54,098 nt of DNA from a bacterium (lineage in GTDB: Bacteria; Patescibacteriota; Saccharimonadia; Saccharimonadales; Saccharimonadaceae): the NCBI GenBank assembly GCA_030429445.1, contig JAUIFG010000005.1, forward strand, positions 1 to 54,098. The letters run 5' to 3'. The position numbers were made by a program, and so were the translations under genes. This document shows, in pieces, positions 15,726-24,269 of this stretch. The notes below the pieces were generated by a model. The model saw only the letters and a program-made list of their open reading frames with translations, was not told the origin of the DNA and did no database searches. Position 1 is the first letter of the stretch; every line of letters begins with the position of its first letter.

Positions 15726-17174
15726 CTACAAAATAATTTGGACTCGACGCAACTCAAAACCACTATCAGTGCGAAGTAACCCATAGATATATTTACCACC
15801 GCCAGCAAGCGTAGCCGAAAATCCCTTTGTCACTTCCATCACATCGTGTTGGTTCGCGCCATCAAAATCATATATGCGTAAATGACCGCCATCATCCGAC
15901 CACACGATATAGTCATCGAGCCATTGAACAGGTTGGTATTTTTTTGCCTGATAGTTCCACTCTGTTTGATGGAATACATCCAGTTCGATATCATATACCG
16001 CAAATTTATCAATGTATTCCAACACCACAAATCGTCCGTTAGAACTCATCGTTAACGCCTTTATACCGGCAGGTACATCCTTGGCAAAAATACGCTTCAA
16101 ATCAGCACTTGATGATGGAGTTGGCAACGAGCCCCTGTCGACAATCAGCTGGTTGTCTCGAACAACCGCAATATTCTGTTTGTTGAAATACTTTGACATC
16201 GCTACGAGAAACGGCCTATCGGTATCGTCATAGGTGCGGATAATTTGCTGTTTTGCAAAATCAGTCTGTGAATAGCCAGCGATCCGAACACCTAGACTAT
16301 TAGGCAAACTCGTATACACAACTGTTGTGCCATCGTACGCAGAAAAGTCATCAACATTCTCGACAATCGGGTCAGAGATACTGTTATTATCCATGTTAAT
16401 TCTCTGGACCTTGTCACCAATTTGAACAAACAGCAATCTATCGCTCTTGCCGGCAAAGACAACCTTGCTCGGATTAATGGCCAGAGTTTTATTTAGATTG
16501 AGGGATTCATTAGGCTTTTCACGGTTGAGTAAGATCCATTCAACTTTATTTGAAAAATCATGACGAAGTAAAACCAAATCTTCATTGTCGCTCCAACCAA
16601 CGACCTTCAACAGCTCAGAGCCTGACGTTGAAGCCGTTACAATACCGGCGGGTAGCTGAATTTTTGTTCTCTTTACATCATCGGCGCGTACATCAACCAA
16701 TTGAAAACTTGTTACATCTGCCCCTGGATGAAACAGGATGTAATTTCGTTTCGATGAAACCGACATATCGGAAACACTATCGAATGTCTGCACGGTTGTC
16801 GGAGTTAAATCAAGGGGGATTAAACGAGCATAGTTCAGCCAAGCAACCTGACCCGCACGCAAAGTAATCGATTTTGACCATGCATGGTATTTATCCAAAT
16901 CAAAATCAACTTGATGCACACCGGCAGATACAGTCTGTTTTGTATCCGTATTCGAACCAATCTTGTGACCATCAATCGATACTTTTGCCCCATCTGGTTC
17001 CGACGCAAGTTGCAGCAAGCCACCTTGCTCGATCCTGCCCTCATCTTGATTAATTGAATATCCCAACACGAGGAGCATCATTGTCGTTACTATGACCACG
17101 ACACAAAATGTCATAAATGTGTAAATAATTGTTCTGCGCAGTGGTTGTCTTTTTTGCGAGACATGATGCTTCAT
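15726..17174 (-). CDS. PEGA-domain, membrane-anchored beta-propeller-like protein
   Basis: A 482-aa protein with an N-terminal membrane anchor (about 13-37), then a PEGA-like domain (LQLASEPDGAKVSIDG, about 50-120), then a long strand-rich region that may be a WD40/TolB-like propeller. It is probably extracytoplasmic and envelope-associated. The frame is open to 17300, but ATG 17174 directly precedes the basic N-terminus and hydrophobic segment. TATACT (minus, 17184-17189) lies 9 nt before that ATG, so upstream starts would not be transcribed from this promoter. It is convergent with the sortase, 17 bp apart. Confidence 0.75.
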   Translation of the reverse strand: MKHHVSQKRQPLRRTIIYTFMTFCVVVIVTTMMLLVLGYSINQDEGRIEQGGLLQLASEPDGAKVSIDGHKIGSNTDTKQTVSAGVHQVDFDLDKYHAWSKSITLRAGQVAWLNYARLIPLDLTPTTVQTFDSVSDMSVSSKRNYILFHPGADVTSFQLVDVRADDVKRTKIQLPAGIVTASTSGSELLKVVGWSDNEDLVLLRHDFSNKVEWILLNREKPNESLNLNKTLAINPSKVVFAGKSDRLLFVQIGDKVQRINMDNNSISDPIVENVDDFSAYDGTTVVYTSLPNSLGVRIAGYSQTDFAKQQIIRTYDDTDRPFLVAMSKYFNKQNIAVVRDNQLIVDRGSLPTPSSSADLKRIFAKDVPAGIKALTMSSNGRFVVLEYIDKFAVYDIELDVFHQTEWNYQAKKYQPVQWLDDYIVWSDDGGHLRIYDFDGANQHDVMEVTKGFSATLAGGGKYIYGLLRTDSGFELRRVQIIL

Positions 17175-17321
17175 ATGCTTATTAGTATACTCGCTTTTAC
17201 ACAAAAATTGTTCTCCTCGCTCAATAGTAAATAATCGATAAAACTTAGCATCGTATACTATTGCAAAATTTAACCGCCAAGCATAAGATAAATAGTACAT
17301 AGATAGACATAAGGGGATAGG

Positions 17322-18266
17322 ATGACAAAGGACACCAGCACTGTTAACCTGAACGGTCAGTTATACAACACTGTCACCGGCTTGCCCGTTTCAGACACAC
17401 AGTTCGCTCCTCGTCCTACCAGATCAGCTCCAAACGTCAACGGGGGAGCATCTCCAGACTTTCATGCTCAACCTCAAAAATCCATTACCTTACACCGGAA
17501 AATTACAAAACGACCCGAAGCACAGGGGCATGTTATCATGCACAGACCAGTAAAAGTGCACTCCGCACAGATCAAAACTCACCCTGATATTAAAAAATTT
17601 GCACCTCATCCTGTCGGTGCAATCAAGCCAAAAATGATGGATGTCGGGCCGATTGCTCATCCTCATGTCGCCAAAGCCCATGCCAAATCAGTCGAAAAGT
17701 CTCTACCCAAAGAGCTACCCTCAGCCTCCAGCATCAAAGAACGAGCGATCAAAAACGCCATAGAAAAAGCTCATAAAAAACCACAACTCCGCAAAAGATG
17801 GATGCCTCGTCAACGACTTATTGGAGCATTGAGCGCTGTTGTCGCACTTATTATCTTTGGTTCCTACCTGACATACCTCAGCATGCCAAATCTATCAGTA
17901 CGCGTAGCCGCCATCCAAGCAGGAATTGACGCTGATTACCCAGGATACAACCCAGATGGGTACAGCCTTGACGGACCAATAGCGTATACCGATGGACGCG
18001 TCTCGCTCAAGTATGGTTCAAACGGCGGACCACATTATTACACCGTCAGTCAAAGCCGTAGTGACTGGAATAGTGATGCTGTACTCGACAATTACGTTGC
18101 ACCACGAGCAGGCACTAATTACATTCCATACACAGAACGAGGACTCGTTATCTATACCTATGGAACTAATGCTGCATGGGTGAACGGAGGCGTTTTGTAC
18201 ACCATCGAAGGCGATGCACCACTTTCTAGCGAGCAAATTCGACGTATTGCAACTAGTCTACTATAA
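17322..18266 (+). CDS. DUF4367-like single-pass membrane protein
   Basis: A 314-aa protein with a long basic, proline/histidine-rich cytosolic region (1-163), one membrane segment (166-187) and an extracytoplasmic domain (195-314). That domain ends in VLYTIEGDAPLSSEQI, typical of DUF4367-like domains related to anti-sigma/MucB-type lipoprotein-binding folds. GGGGATAGG precedes the ATG at 17322. Role unknown; it lies among other single-pass envelope proteins (sortase, PEGA, DUF3048). Confidence 0.7.
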   Translation: MTKDTSTVNLNGQLYNTVTGLPVSDTQFAPRPTRSAPNVNGGASPDFHAQPQKSITLHRKITKRPEAQGHVIMHRPVKVHSAQIKTHPDIKKFAPHPVGAIKPKMMDVGPIAHPHVAKAHAKSVEKSLPKELPSASSIKERAIKNAIEKAHKKPQLRKRWMPRQRLIGALSAVVALIIFGSYLTYLSMPNLSVRVAAIQAGIDADYPGYNPDGYSLDGPIAYTDGRVSLKYGSNGGPHYYTVSQSRSDWNSDAVLDNYVAPRAGTNYIPYTERGLVIYTYGTNAAWVNGGVLYTIEGDAPLSSEQIRRIATSLL

Positions 18267-18340
18267 GTATAGATTTATATATGCTTTTCCCGTTCTTTAG
18301 GTTACCAAAGAACGATAGTGCATCTGTTATAATACCTCTC

Positions 18341-19939
18341 ATGACACGCACACGCTTTGCCCCAAGTCCAACCGGTTTTATGCATGTTGGCGGTATCCGC
18401 ACCGCGCTGTTTGCATGGCTACTCGCACGTCAGTCTGACGGGCAGTTTGTCCTGCGACTAGAAGACACCGACAAGAATAGGGAAGTCGAGGGATCCAGCG
18501 AACATATCCTGGAATGCCTAGATGCACTAGGTCTCGATCGCGACGAAGGCGTTGATGTCGGCGGGCAATATGCTCCTTATCTACAGAGTGAACGCCTGGA
18601 TATTTATCGAAAATGGGCACAGAAACTCATCGATGCTGGACGCGCGTATGCCGACCCTTACACGAGCGAGGAAGTTCAAGCATTTCGCGAACAAGCTCGA
18701 GCGAATAAACAACCGTTTTTATATCGAAATCACAGGCCCCAGAATCCACCCGCATGGGATGGCACAATGCCACTGCGATTCAAATCCGATCCAAAAGATT
18801 ACAAATGGAATGATGAAGTTATGGGTGATCTACACTCTGGACCAGAGGTTATTGATGATTTTATTTTGATCAAATCCGACGGTTATCCAACCTACAATTT
18901 TGCACATATTGTTGATGATTCCGAAATGAAGATTACGCATGTCATCCGTGGACAAGAGTTTCTGTCTAGCATGCCAAACTACTTAAACCTCTACGAAGCA
19001 CTCGGCATACACGAACGACCGAAAACACTGCAGGCAGATGCTATGCAAGGCGCAGTCGAGCAACGGACCGAGTCGTACACGAAGTACGATGAGGGAGTAG
19101 CGGAGAATGCAACGCAGCAGAGCACTGCAAGCGACGGTGGTGCCACTGGCCCCGCCAGTGGGCAGACCGACGCGGTGCAGAGTTTTCGACCACTATTTGC
19201 GACAATGCCTCATATTATGAACGAACAGGGCAACAAAAAACTCGGCAAACGCGATGGCGCCAAAGATTTGTTGGACTATGTACGTGATGGATATCTGCCC
19301 GAAACATTACTAAGTTTCATCGCTACGCTTGGTTGGAATGATGGCACCGAACAAGAAGTATTCACTCGCACTGAATTGATAGAAAAATTTCGCCTAGACC
19401 GCGTCCAGCATAGTGGTGCGCGCTTTGATGAAAAAAGATTACTATGGATGAACGGCCAGTTCATTCGTGAGCTATCGCTGGATGATTTGTGGGATCGTGT
19501 TGCTGATTTTTGGCCAGATGTTGCCAGAGACGCCGACCACGAATATAAACGTCAAGTGTTGACATTGGCCCAAGACCGCCTCAAGACATTGCATGACATA
19601 CCAACATTGACCAGTTATTTCTTTGCTGAACCAGAACCAAACTGGCAAATGATTGATGACAACAAGCAACTAGCAAAACTGGATCGTGCTCGACACATCG
19701 AACTACTGCAATCTGCCAAATCCATGCTAGAATCAACCGAATTCAATGCCGAAGCACTCCAGGAAACCCTGAACAACCTCCTGGAACAAACTGGCGAAAA
19801 ACCAGGAACCCTGTTCAGCCTCATTCGATTTGCAATCACCTGGGCACCATTTAGCCCAGCGCTACCAGAAACCATGGAAGTACTCGGGCGCGAACGCACA
19901 CTGGAACGTCTACAAAAATCCATCGATTCAGCACGTTAA
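18341..19939 (+). CDS. gltX: Glutamate--tRNA ligase with an in-frame insertion
   Basis: Class I synthetase that charges tRNA-Glu; 532 aa. The nucleotide-binding signature is PSPTGFMHVGG (8-18, HIGH equivalent) and the KMSKS loop is KKLGKRDG (299-306). Residues 229-282 form a low-complexity Thr/Ser/Ala/Gln-rich insert between HERPK and RPLFATMPHIMN, just before the KMSKS loop; normal enzymes are continuous there. The frame is open upstream to 18281, but ATG 18341 begins the conserved N-terminus and lies 7 nt after TGT-TATAAT (18325-18333), so it is probably leaderless. The anticodon-binding end looks intact. Confidence 0.94.
   Translation: MTRTRFAPSPTGFMHVGGIRTALFAWLLARQSDGQFVLRLEDTDKNREVEGSSEHILECLDALGLDRDEGVDVGGQYAPYLQSERLDIYRKWAQKLIDAGRAYADPYTSEEVQAFREQARANKQPFLYRNHRPQNPPAWDGTMPLRFKSDPKDYKWNDEVMGDLHSGPEVIDDFILIKSDGYPTYNFAHIVDDSEMKITHVIRGQEFLSSMPNYLNLYEALGIHERPKTLQADAMQGAVEQRTESYTKYDEGVAENATQQSTASDGGATGPASGQTDAVQSFRPLFATMPHIMNEQGNKKLGKRDGAKDLLDYVRDGYLPETLLSFIATLGWNDGTEQEVFTRTELIEKFRLDRVQHSGARFDEKRLLWMNGQFIRELSLDDLWDRVADFWPDVARDADHEYKRQVLTLAQDRLKTLHDIPTLTSYFFAEPEPNWQMIDDNKQLAKLDRARHIELLQSAKSMLESTEFNAEALQETLNNLLEQTGEKPGTLFSLIRFAITWAPFSPALPETMEVLGRERTLERLQKSIDSAR
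19143..19161. repeat. Perfect hairpin inside the gltX insertion
   Basis: CCACTGGC (19143-19150) and GCCAGTGG (19154-19161) flank CCC. The local sequence is more GC-rich than the rest of gltX. A second inverted pair, TCGTAC/GTACGA, lies near 19074-19090 in the same insert. Confidence 0.85.
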
Positions 19940-19970
19940 ATCTCTGTAATCTGATACAATAAGCTTACGC

Positions 19971-21059
19971 ATGGATGCTATTCATCGGAGGGCAATTGAT
20001 CGATTAAAGGGGTGGGCAAGTGCGCATCCCAAACTATCAAAACTACTCATCGGGGTAGGTGTTCTTGTTTTTGTTTTCGCTATTGTTCTCGCATCCCTAC
20101 TGTTATCAACTAAATCAGCGACCGCACCAGTCGCTACCGTCATAGAAGAGCCTCCCGAACCCATCATCTATTATTCACCTCTTACTGGCGTTGAGGTAAA
20201 GGATGAGGCAACAACCAAAAAAGCAGTAACAGGTATCATGATCGAGAACAGCCCTGACGCTCGACCGCAATCAGGAGTAAAGCAAGCCGGTGTCGTCTTT
20301 GAAGCAGTCGCCGAAGGTGGTATTACACGCTTTTTGACCCTCTATCAAGAAACAAAACCAACCCTCGTTGGACCTGTTCGTAGTGTCCGCATGTATTTCG
20401 TTGACATGGTCGTGCCGTTTCAAGCATCAATCGCACACGTTGGAGGGAGTTATTTAGCGCTCAAAGTAGTCAGAAATGGAACAAATCGTGACATTGATCA
20501 ATTCTTTAACCCCGGATCATATTGGCGCGCAACTGATCGCTGGGCTCCTCATAATGTGTACACGAACTTCACAAAATTAAATGCTCTAAACAAAGCAAAG
20601 GGATACAAAACATCAAAATTTGAATCATGGACACGAACAGATGGCGAACCCGCAAAAAAACTCACCGCCAAAAAAATTGATATCACCATGAGCGGTCCAT
20701 TATTTAACATCGCCTATGCCTATGACAAGAAAACAAATACGTATAAACGTTCCCAGGGTGGTGCGCCCCATGTTGATCGCGAGAAGGGGAGAATTGCGCC
20801 TTCGGTTGTCATTGCCATGGAGACAACAATGACCGCAGTAACCGAAGACGGCTACCGCGAAAAAATAAAAGCGATCGGTAGTGGCAAGGCAAAAATATTC
20901 CAAGGCGGTACAGTCATCAAAGGTAAATGGATCAAAAAAGATCGTAAAAGTCAGATTCAGTTCGTCGACAGTAAAGGCAAAGAGATCGAACTATTTCGTG
21001 GTCAAACATGGATTACGGCGGTACCGATGAATCGAGGTGGAGCAGTAGCATGGCAGTAA
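19971..21059 (+). CDS. DUF3048 (YerB-like) anchored extracytoplasmic protein
   Basis: A 362-aa protein with a basic N-terminus, one membrane anchor (about 24-46) and a DUF3048 domain. Signatures are PLTGVEV, MIENSPDARPQSGV, EAVAEGGITRF, GPVRSVRMYFVD and AHVGGS. The Bacillus relative YerB is a lipoprotein of unclear role; here the anchor is a membrane helix without a lipobox Cys. TGA-TACAAT (19952-19960) lies 10 nt before the ATG. The stop overlaps the start of the sensor kinase by 10 bp, so the two are probably an operon. Confidence 0.82.
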   Translation: MDAIHRRAIDRLKGWASAHPKLSKLLIGVGVLVFVFAIVLASLLLSTKSATAPVATVIEEPPEPIIYYSPLTGVEVKDEATTKKAVTGIMIENSPDARPQSGVKQAGVVFEAVAEGGITRFLTLYQETKPTLVGPVRSVRMYFVDMVVPFQASIAHVGGSYLALKVVRNGTNRDIDQFFNPGSYWRATDRWAPHNVYTNFTKLNALNKAKGYKTSKFESWTRTDGEPAKKLTAKKIDITMSGPLFNIAYAYDKKTNTYKRSQGGAPHVDREKGRIAPSVVIAMETTMTAVTEDGYREKIKAIGSGKAKIFQGGTVIKGKWIKKDRKSQIQFVDSKGKEIELFRGQTWITAVPMNRGGAVAWQ

Positions 21060-22555
21060 ACAAAGATAGCAAAGAACGATCAGCGCAGGACTTTTGGTCG
21101 AAGTATAGCCTCCGGATGTACATTAGCTTTGCAGCGATCCAATATGCCTTCCTCCTTGCACTCTTTGGCATACTAGAACTCTTACAAATAACTTCTCTGG
21201 GGTTATCGACGTACCTGATCATATCAATCATTAGCGCTACTGTACTTAATATAATTGTAGCGAGCCTCCTTTATGCGCAAACTCAACCCTTCCGAGACCT
21301 CGTTCGAGCAGTCATTCTTGCATCAGGAGAAACCCCTACCAAAACACCGCCAGACCCAAGTGCATACAGCCATAACAAAGATGGTTTTTCAGAGATACTG
21401 CAATCCGTTTATACTCTTAGAAAATCCAGCGACGACACACTGCTGGATGATATCAAAGACATCTCTCCTGGTATTGTGATGTTGAATAAAAATAACGATA
21501 TTATTTACTCAAATGACAGTGCCCCTGTCGCCAAAGACATGGACGAAGGATTATCGCTCGACTTACATTTTCCCGAAGAAGATAGCCTAGAGCAATGGTT
21601 ACAAAAAGTCAAAAAAGGCAAACTCAGAGCAGAGAAACAATGGGGGCGGATCTCAAACAAATTGCCCGGTGAAAAAGATCGCAAGATTTTCGACGTTTCT
21701 GCTAGTTTTCGTAAAGATAGCACTGCAGAAGTAGTCTTGGTATTACTAGATCGCACCGACTTGTACGCTCCCGAGGAAGACGAGCTCGAATTTATTTCTT
21801 TCGCTGCCCATGAATTACGCGGCCCGATTACTGTAATACGAGGTTATCTAGATGTTCTTCAGGACGAACTTAACCCAAGAATCACCACAGACCAACAAGA
21901 ACTCATGAGTCGATTGGTTGTGAGCGCAAACCGCCTGACGAGTTATGTTAACAATATCCTCAACGCCTCACGATATGATCGTCGGCACCTTAAACTACAT
22001 CTCGTGGAAGAAAAGCCGAAACAGCTCTACAGCCTCGTAGCTGACGATATGCAAATGCGTGCTAGCACCCAAAACCGACTCCTGGCAATTGATATTCCCG
22101 ATAACCTCCCGACCGTTGCGGCGGATGTTAACGCGGTTGGCGAGGTACTATCAAATCTCATCGATAATGCCATCAAATACTCAAACGAAGGCGGGCTTGT
22201 TCGGGTTACGGCAAAAACTGCCCCAGGCTTTGTCGAAATATCTGTCATCGACCGAGGTATCGGCATGCCGGAAAATGTTCTGCCTAATTTATTTCACAAA
22301 TTTTACCGCTCACATCGTAGTCGTGAAACCGTCGCTGGTACTGGTATCGGTCTCTATATATGCAAGGCAATTATTAGCTCACACGGCGGTACTATCACGG
22401 CACGCAGTGTCCAGGACGAAGGATCTACCTTCAGCTTTACATTACCCATCTATGACACGGTTGCTGAAAAGATAAAACCAGGCAACAATAATAACAAATT
22501 ATTAATAGAACACGGCAGTGGGTGGATTCGAAACCATTCACTCTACAGAGGATAG
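21050..22555 (+). CDS. Sensor histidine kinase (two-helix, PAS-like)
   Basis: A 501-aa kinase with two membrane helices (about 23-44 and 53-76), a PAS-like region (about 135-235), the H-box FAAHELRGPITV (phospho-acceptor His254), the N-box NLIDNAIKY, and G-boxes DRGIGM and GTGIGLYICKAI. The membrane part is very short, so the stimulus is probably membrane-linked or cytosolic. ATG 21050 overlaps the DUF3048 stop and follows GGTGGAG. The 22608 receiver gene follows 52 nt downstream and is its likely partner. Confidence 0.92.
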   Translation: MAVNKDSKERSAQDFWSKYSLRMYISFAAIQYAFLLALFGILELLQITSLGLSTYLIISIISATVLNIIVASLLYAQTQPFRDLVRAVILASGETPTKTPPDPSAYSHNKDGFSEILQSVYTLRKSSDDTLLDDIKDISPGIVMLNKNNDIIYSNDSAPVAKDMDEGLSLDLHFPEEDSLEQWLQKVKKGKLRAEKQWGRISNKLPGEKDRKIFDVSASFRKDSTAEVVLVLLDRTDLYAPEEDELEFISFAAHELRGPITVIRGYLDVLQDELNPRITTDQQELMSRLVVSANRLTSYVNNILNASRYDRRHLKLHLVEEKPKQLYSLVADDMQMRASTQNRLLAIDIPDNLPTVAADVNAVGEVLSNLIDNAIKYSNEGGLVRVTAKTAPGFVEISVIDRGIGMPENVLPNLFHKFYRSHRSRETVAGTGIGLYICKAIISSHGGTITARSVQDEGSTFSFTLPIYDTVAEKIKPGNNNNKLLIEHGSGWIRNHSLYRG

Positions 22556-22607
22556 TGGACCCCCTCCAAACCTAGATATAATCAAAGTTTTGTATTAGGA
22601 TGATGGT

Positions 22608-22976
22608 ATGGCAAAAACAATTCTGGTTATCGAAGATGATAAATTCATTGGTGAAATGTACGTTCGTAGCCTCAAAAAAGCAGGCTATACAGTAGATTGG
22701 ATGCTCGGTGGCAATGACGGCCTAACCGCAGCGCGCAACAAGAAATACGACCTCATCCTCCTTGACGTCATGCTACCAGAAAGACGTGGAAATGAAATTA
22801 TGGAAGCGCTTCGTGGCAAAGAAGACCTTATCCCCGACACTAAAGTCATCGTTATCACAAATTTTGAACAAGATGAAGAATCGCGCATGGCGATGGAACA
22901 CAATGCTGATGCATATCTAATAAAAGCTGAGATAACCCCAAAAAAGCTTCTCGACGTTATAGAAAAAATTATTTAA
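22608..22976 (+). CDS. Stand-alone response-regulator receiver
   Basis: A 122-aa receiver domain only. It has acidic-pocket Asp10/Asp11, phosphorylatable Asp53 in LILLDVMLP, the switch Thr in IVITNF and Lys in LIKAEI. No output domain, so it acts by protein contact or passes phosphate on. It is partnered with the kinase just upstream. TATAAT lies about 25 nt before the ATG, giving a short leader with TAGGATG as ribosome site. Confidence 0.93.
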   Translation: MAKTILVIEDDKFIGEMYVRSLKKAGYTVDWMLGGNDGLTAARNKKYDLILLDVMLPERRGNEIMEALRGKEDLIPDTKVIVITNFEQDEESRMAMEHNADAYLIKAEITPKKLLDVIEKII

Positions 22977-23005
22977 ATTTTTTCTCAAAAAAATACCCCC
23001 TTTCA

Positions 23006-23028
23006 AGGCATGATTGTTTTACATGCCT
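23006..23028. terminator. Weak hairpin between convergent genes
   Basis: AGGCATG (23006-23012) pairs with CATGCCT (23022-23028). T-rich sequence appears further along on the minus strand. Possibly a terminator for the 23029 gene. Confidence 0.4.
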
Positions 23029-23670
23029 CTACTCAGAGGTAGGGTAGCCCCAGTGAATTTTAACGTTATTACGTTTTTCCAACGTGGCTAAATCAAGAGT
23101 TATATGAGTTTCATTCAAATGCATCGTACAAAGTGGACGTAGACGACGACAGTCACCGGCAAAAAAAGGAGAGAAACTCTCCGTCTCAAGCGCCACTAAC
23201 TGAGTAGTCTTGTTCTCGCACATTGCGCAACGATCCTCAAAAAATATGTCCAGCACACGCTGATTACTCGAACGATAACCAAAGTCATCGATATTCGTAG
23301 CACTCAATGTACCTTCGATGACATGACCAAACAGCGCTACACGTAGCATCGTCCAGTTGGCAACACGCTCCCTCAACTCTGGGGAGGAAGTTTGCAACCT
23401 TTCTTCGTGAACTCTTTGAACTGCGAACATATAGCGAAGAGAGGTGGCCTCGTCATCCCACGCGTTAAATCCACAAACACAGTGCAAATGAGGGGCGGAT
23501 GCGACATGCTTGTGGCCATGACAAAGCGCCTTATCTTCAATGCCGTACGTCGTGTTACGAAAAGACATCGGCGAAAAGCGAATGACGCTCAGATCCGCTA
23601 GTCGCACATAACTGTGCGCCACTTTCCATCCAATGATGGGAACATTTCGAACTGATGTATTCGTTTTCAC
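23029..23670 (-). CDS. Hypothetical protein with Cys/His clusters, 213 aa
   Basis: I do not recognise the family. It has two likely metal-binding patches: HLHCVCGFNAWDD in the first third and CAMCENKT plus CRRLRPLCTMH in the last third. The CxCGFxAW pattern recalls uncharacterised actinobacterial proteins, but I cannot confirm this. GTG start at 23670 with AGGGGTG upstream. The 45-aa gene lies 19 nt upstream on the same strand, so the two probably share the TTGACT promoter at 23870-23898. Confidence 0.62.
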   Translation of the reverse strand: MKTNTSVRNVPIIGWKVAHSYVRLADLSVIRFSPMSFRNTTYGIEDKALCHGHKHVASAPHLHCVCGFNAWDDEATSLRYMFAVQRVHEERLQTSSPELRERVANWTMLRVALFGHVIEGTLSATNIDDFGYRSSNQRVLDIFFEDRCAMCENKTTQLVALETESFSPFFAGDCRRLRPLCTMHLNETHITLDLATLEKRNNVKIHWGYPTSE

Positions 23671-23689
23671 AAAACACCCCTAGAATTTT

Positions 23690-23827
23690 TTAGCTTGGCG
23701 CTTTTTCTGGCACAGGCTGTCGCGAGGGTTTTGCTGGTGGCGACGTTGGGACGGATCGCCGTGGCGTATAAGCCGGCGACGGACCATCGGGCACTTCGGT
23801 TTCGCGAACTGGGTTACCAATTCCCAT
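23690..23827 (-). CDS. Short proline-rich peptide, 45 aa
   Basis: A 45-residue protein beginning MGIGNPVRETEVPDG and then very rich in Pro, Ser, Arg and Lys; probably disordered. The ATG at 23827 is preceded by AAGGAG about 7 nt upstream and by a consensus promoter. The leader carries an AATCT/AGATT hairpin (23846-23859). It is the first gene of a likely two-gene unit with the 213-aa Cys/His protein. GC content is higher than in neighbours. Confidence 0.6.
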   Translation of the reverse strand: MGIGNPVRETEVPDGPSPAYTPRRSVPTSPPAKPSRQPVPEKAPS

Positions 23828-23869
23828 TACAACTCCTTAAGGTTCAATCTTTTCAGATTTGTAAAGTAA

Positions 23870-23898
23870 ATTATATACTTTTATAATGCTCCAGTCAA
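23870..23898 (-). promoter_or_regulatory. Promoter of the 23827-23029 unit
   Basis: On the minus strand, TTGACT (23893-23898), a 17-nt spacer and TATAAT (23870-23875). Nearly full sigma-70-type consensus; leader of about 35 nt. Confidence 0.75.
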
Positions 23899-23934
23899 TT
23901 AAAGCATCTGGACAACCTCTGTTAGATTTGATAA

Positions 23935-24003
23935 GGTAGGGTAGCAGTGAAGTCAGAATTGTGCGGACCCACATGGATCCTTCCGGACCATATAGGCCCT
24001 ACC
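23935..24003. other. Unassigned structured stretch upstream of tRNA-Glu
   Basis: A non-coding stretch between the small-peptide promoter and tRNA-Glu. GGTAGGG (23935-23941) and CCCTACC (23997-24003) enclose a GC-rich segment whose inner arms GGATCC and GGACC flank TTCC. No gene or known RNA family recognised. Confidence 0.35.
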
Positions 24004-24063
24004 ATTTCTCGGAATAGCGCAAAAATGAGCAAGCTAATTTTTGTGACTCTTCGCTCGAAATGC

Positions 24064-24138
24064 GGCCCTATCGTCTAATGGTTAGGACATCAGGTTCTCA
24101 TCCTGGCAATCCGGGTTCGATCCCCGGTAGGGTCACCA
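24064..24138 (+). tRNA. tRNA-Glu (anticodon CUC)
   Basis: A 75-nt tRNA. Acceptor GGCCCTA pairs with TAGGGTC. The anticodon stem TCAGG/CCTGG closes the loop TTCTCAT, giving CTC (codon GAG). T-loop is TTCGATC; the discriminator A and CCA are encoded (24135-24138). The ACCA forms the base of the downstream terminator hairpin. Confidence 0.97.
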
Positions 24139-24176
24139 AGAAAAATACCTCATGTCGATGGGGTATTTTTCTTGGT
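24135..24176 (+). terminator. tRNA-Glu terminator hairpin that includes the CCA end
   Basis: ACCAAGAAAAATACC (24135-24149) and GGTATTTTTCTTGGT (24162-24176) form a perfect 15-bp stem with a 12-nt loop. The T-run is inside the 3' arm. The first four bases are the tRNA 3' ACCA. Confidence 0.85.
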
Positions 24177-24201
24177 AAAAACACAACGAACAAATCTATA
24201 A

Positions 24202-24230
24202 TTGACATATATACACATAGATTATATTAT
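24202..24230 (+). promoter_or_regulatory. Promoter of the 24270 gene
   Basis: TTGACA (24202-24207), a 17-nt spacer and TATTAT (24225-24230), with an alternative TATAAT at 24228. Leader of about 35 nt. Confidence 0.75.
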
Positions 24231-24269
24231 AATCCTAACGTCAAGCGTACCTCAACAGATTGGTGGACC

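Noticed and set aside
23695-23886. 63-codon plus-strand frame
   Set aside because: It lies opposite the 45-aa gene and its promoter, has no ribosome site, and its composition mirrors the minus-strand gene.
23940-24000. SRP (4.5S-like) RNA
   Set aside because: The minus strand has GGTCCGGAAGGA, but the conserved AGCAG asymmetric loop and flanking helix of SRP RNA are absent.
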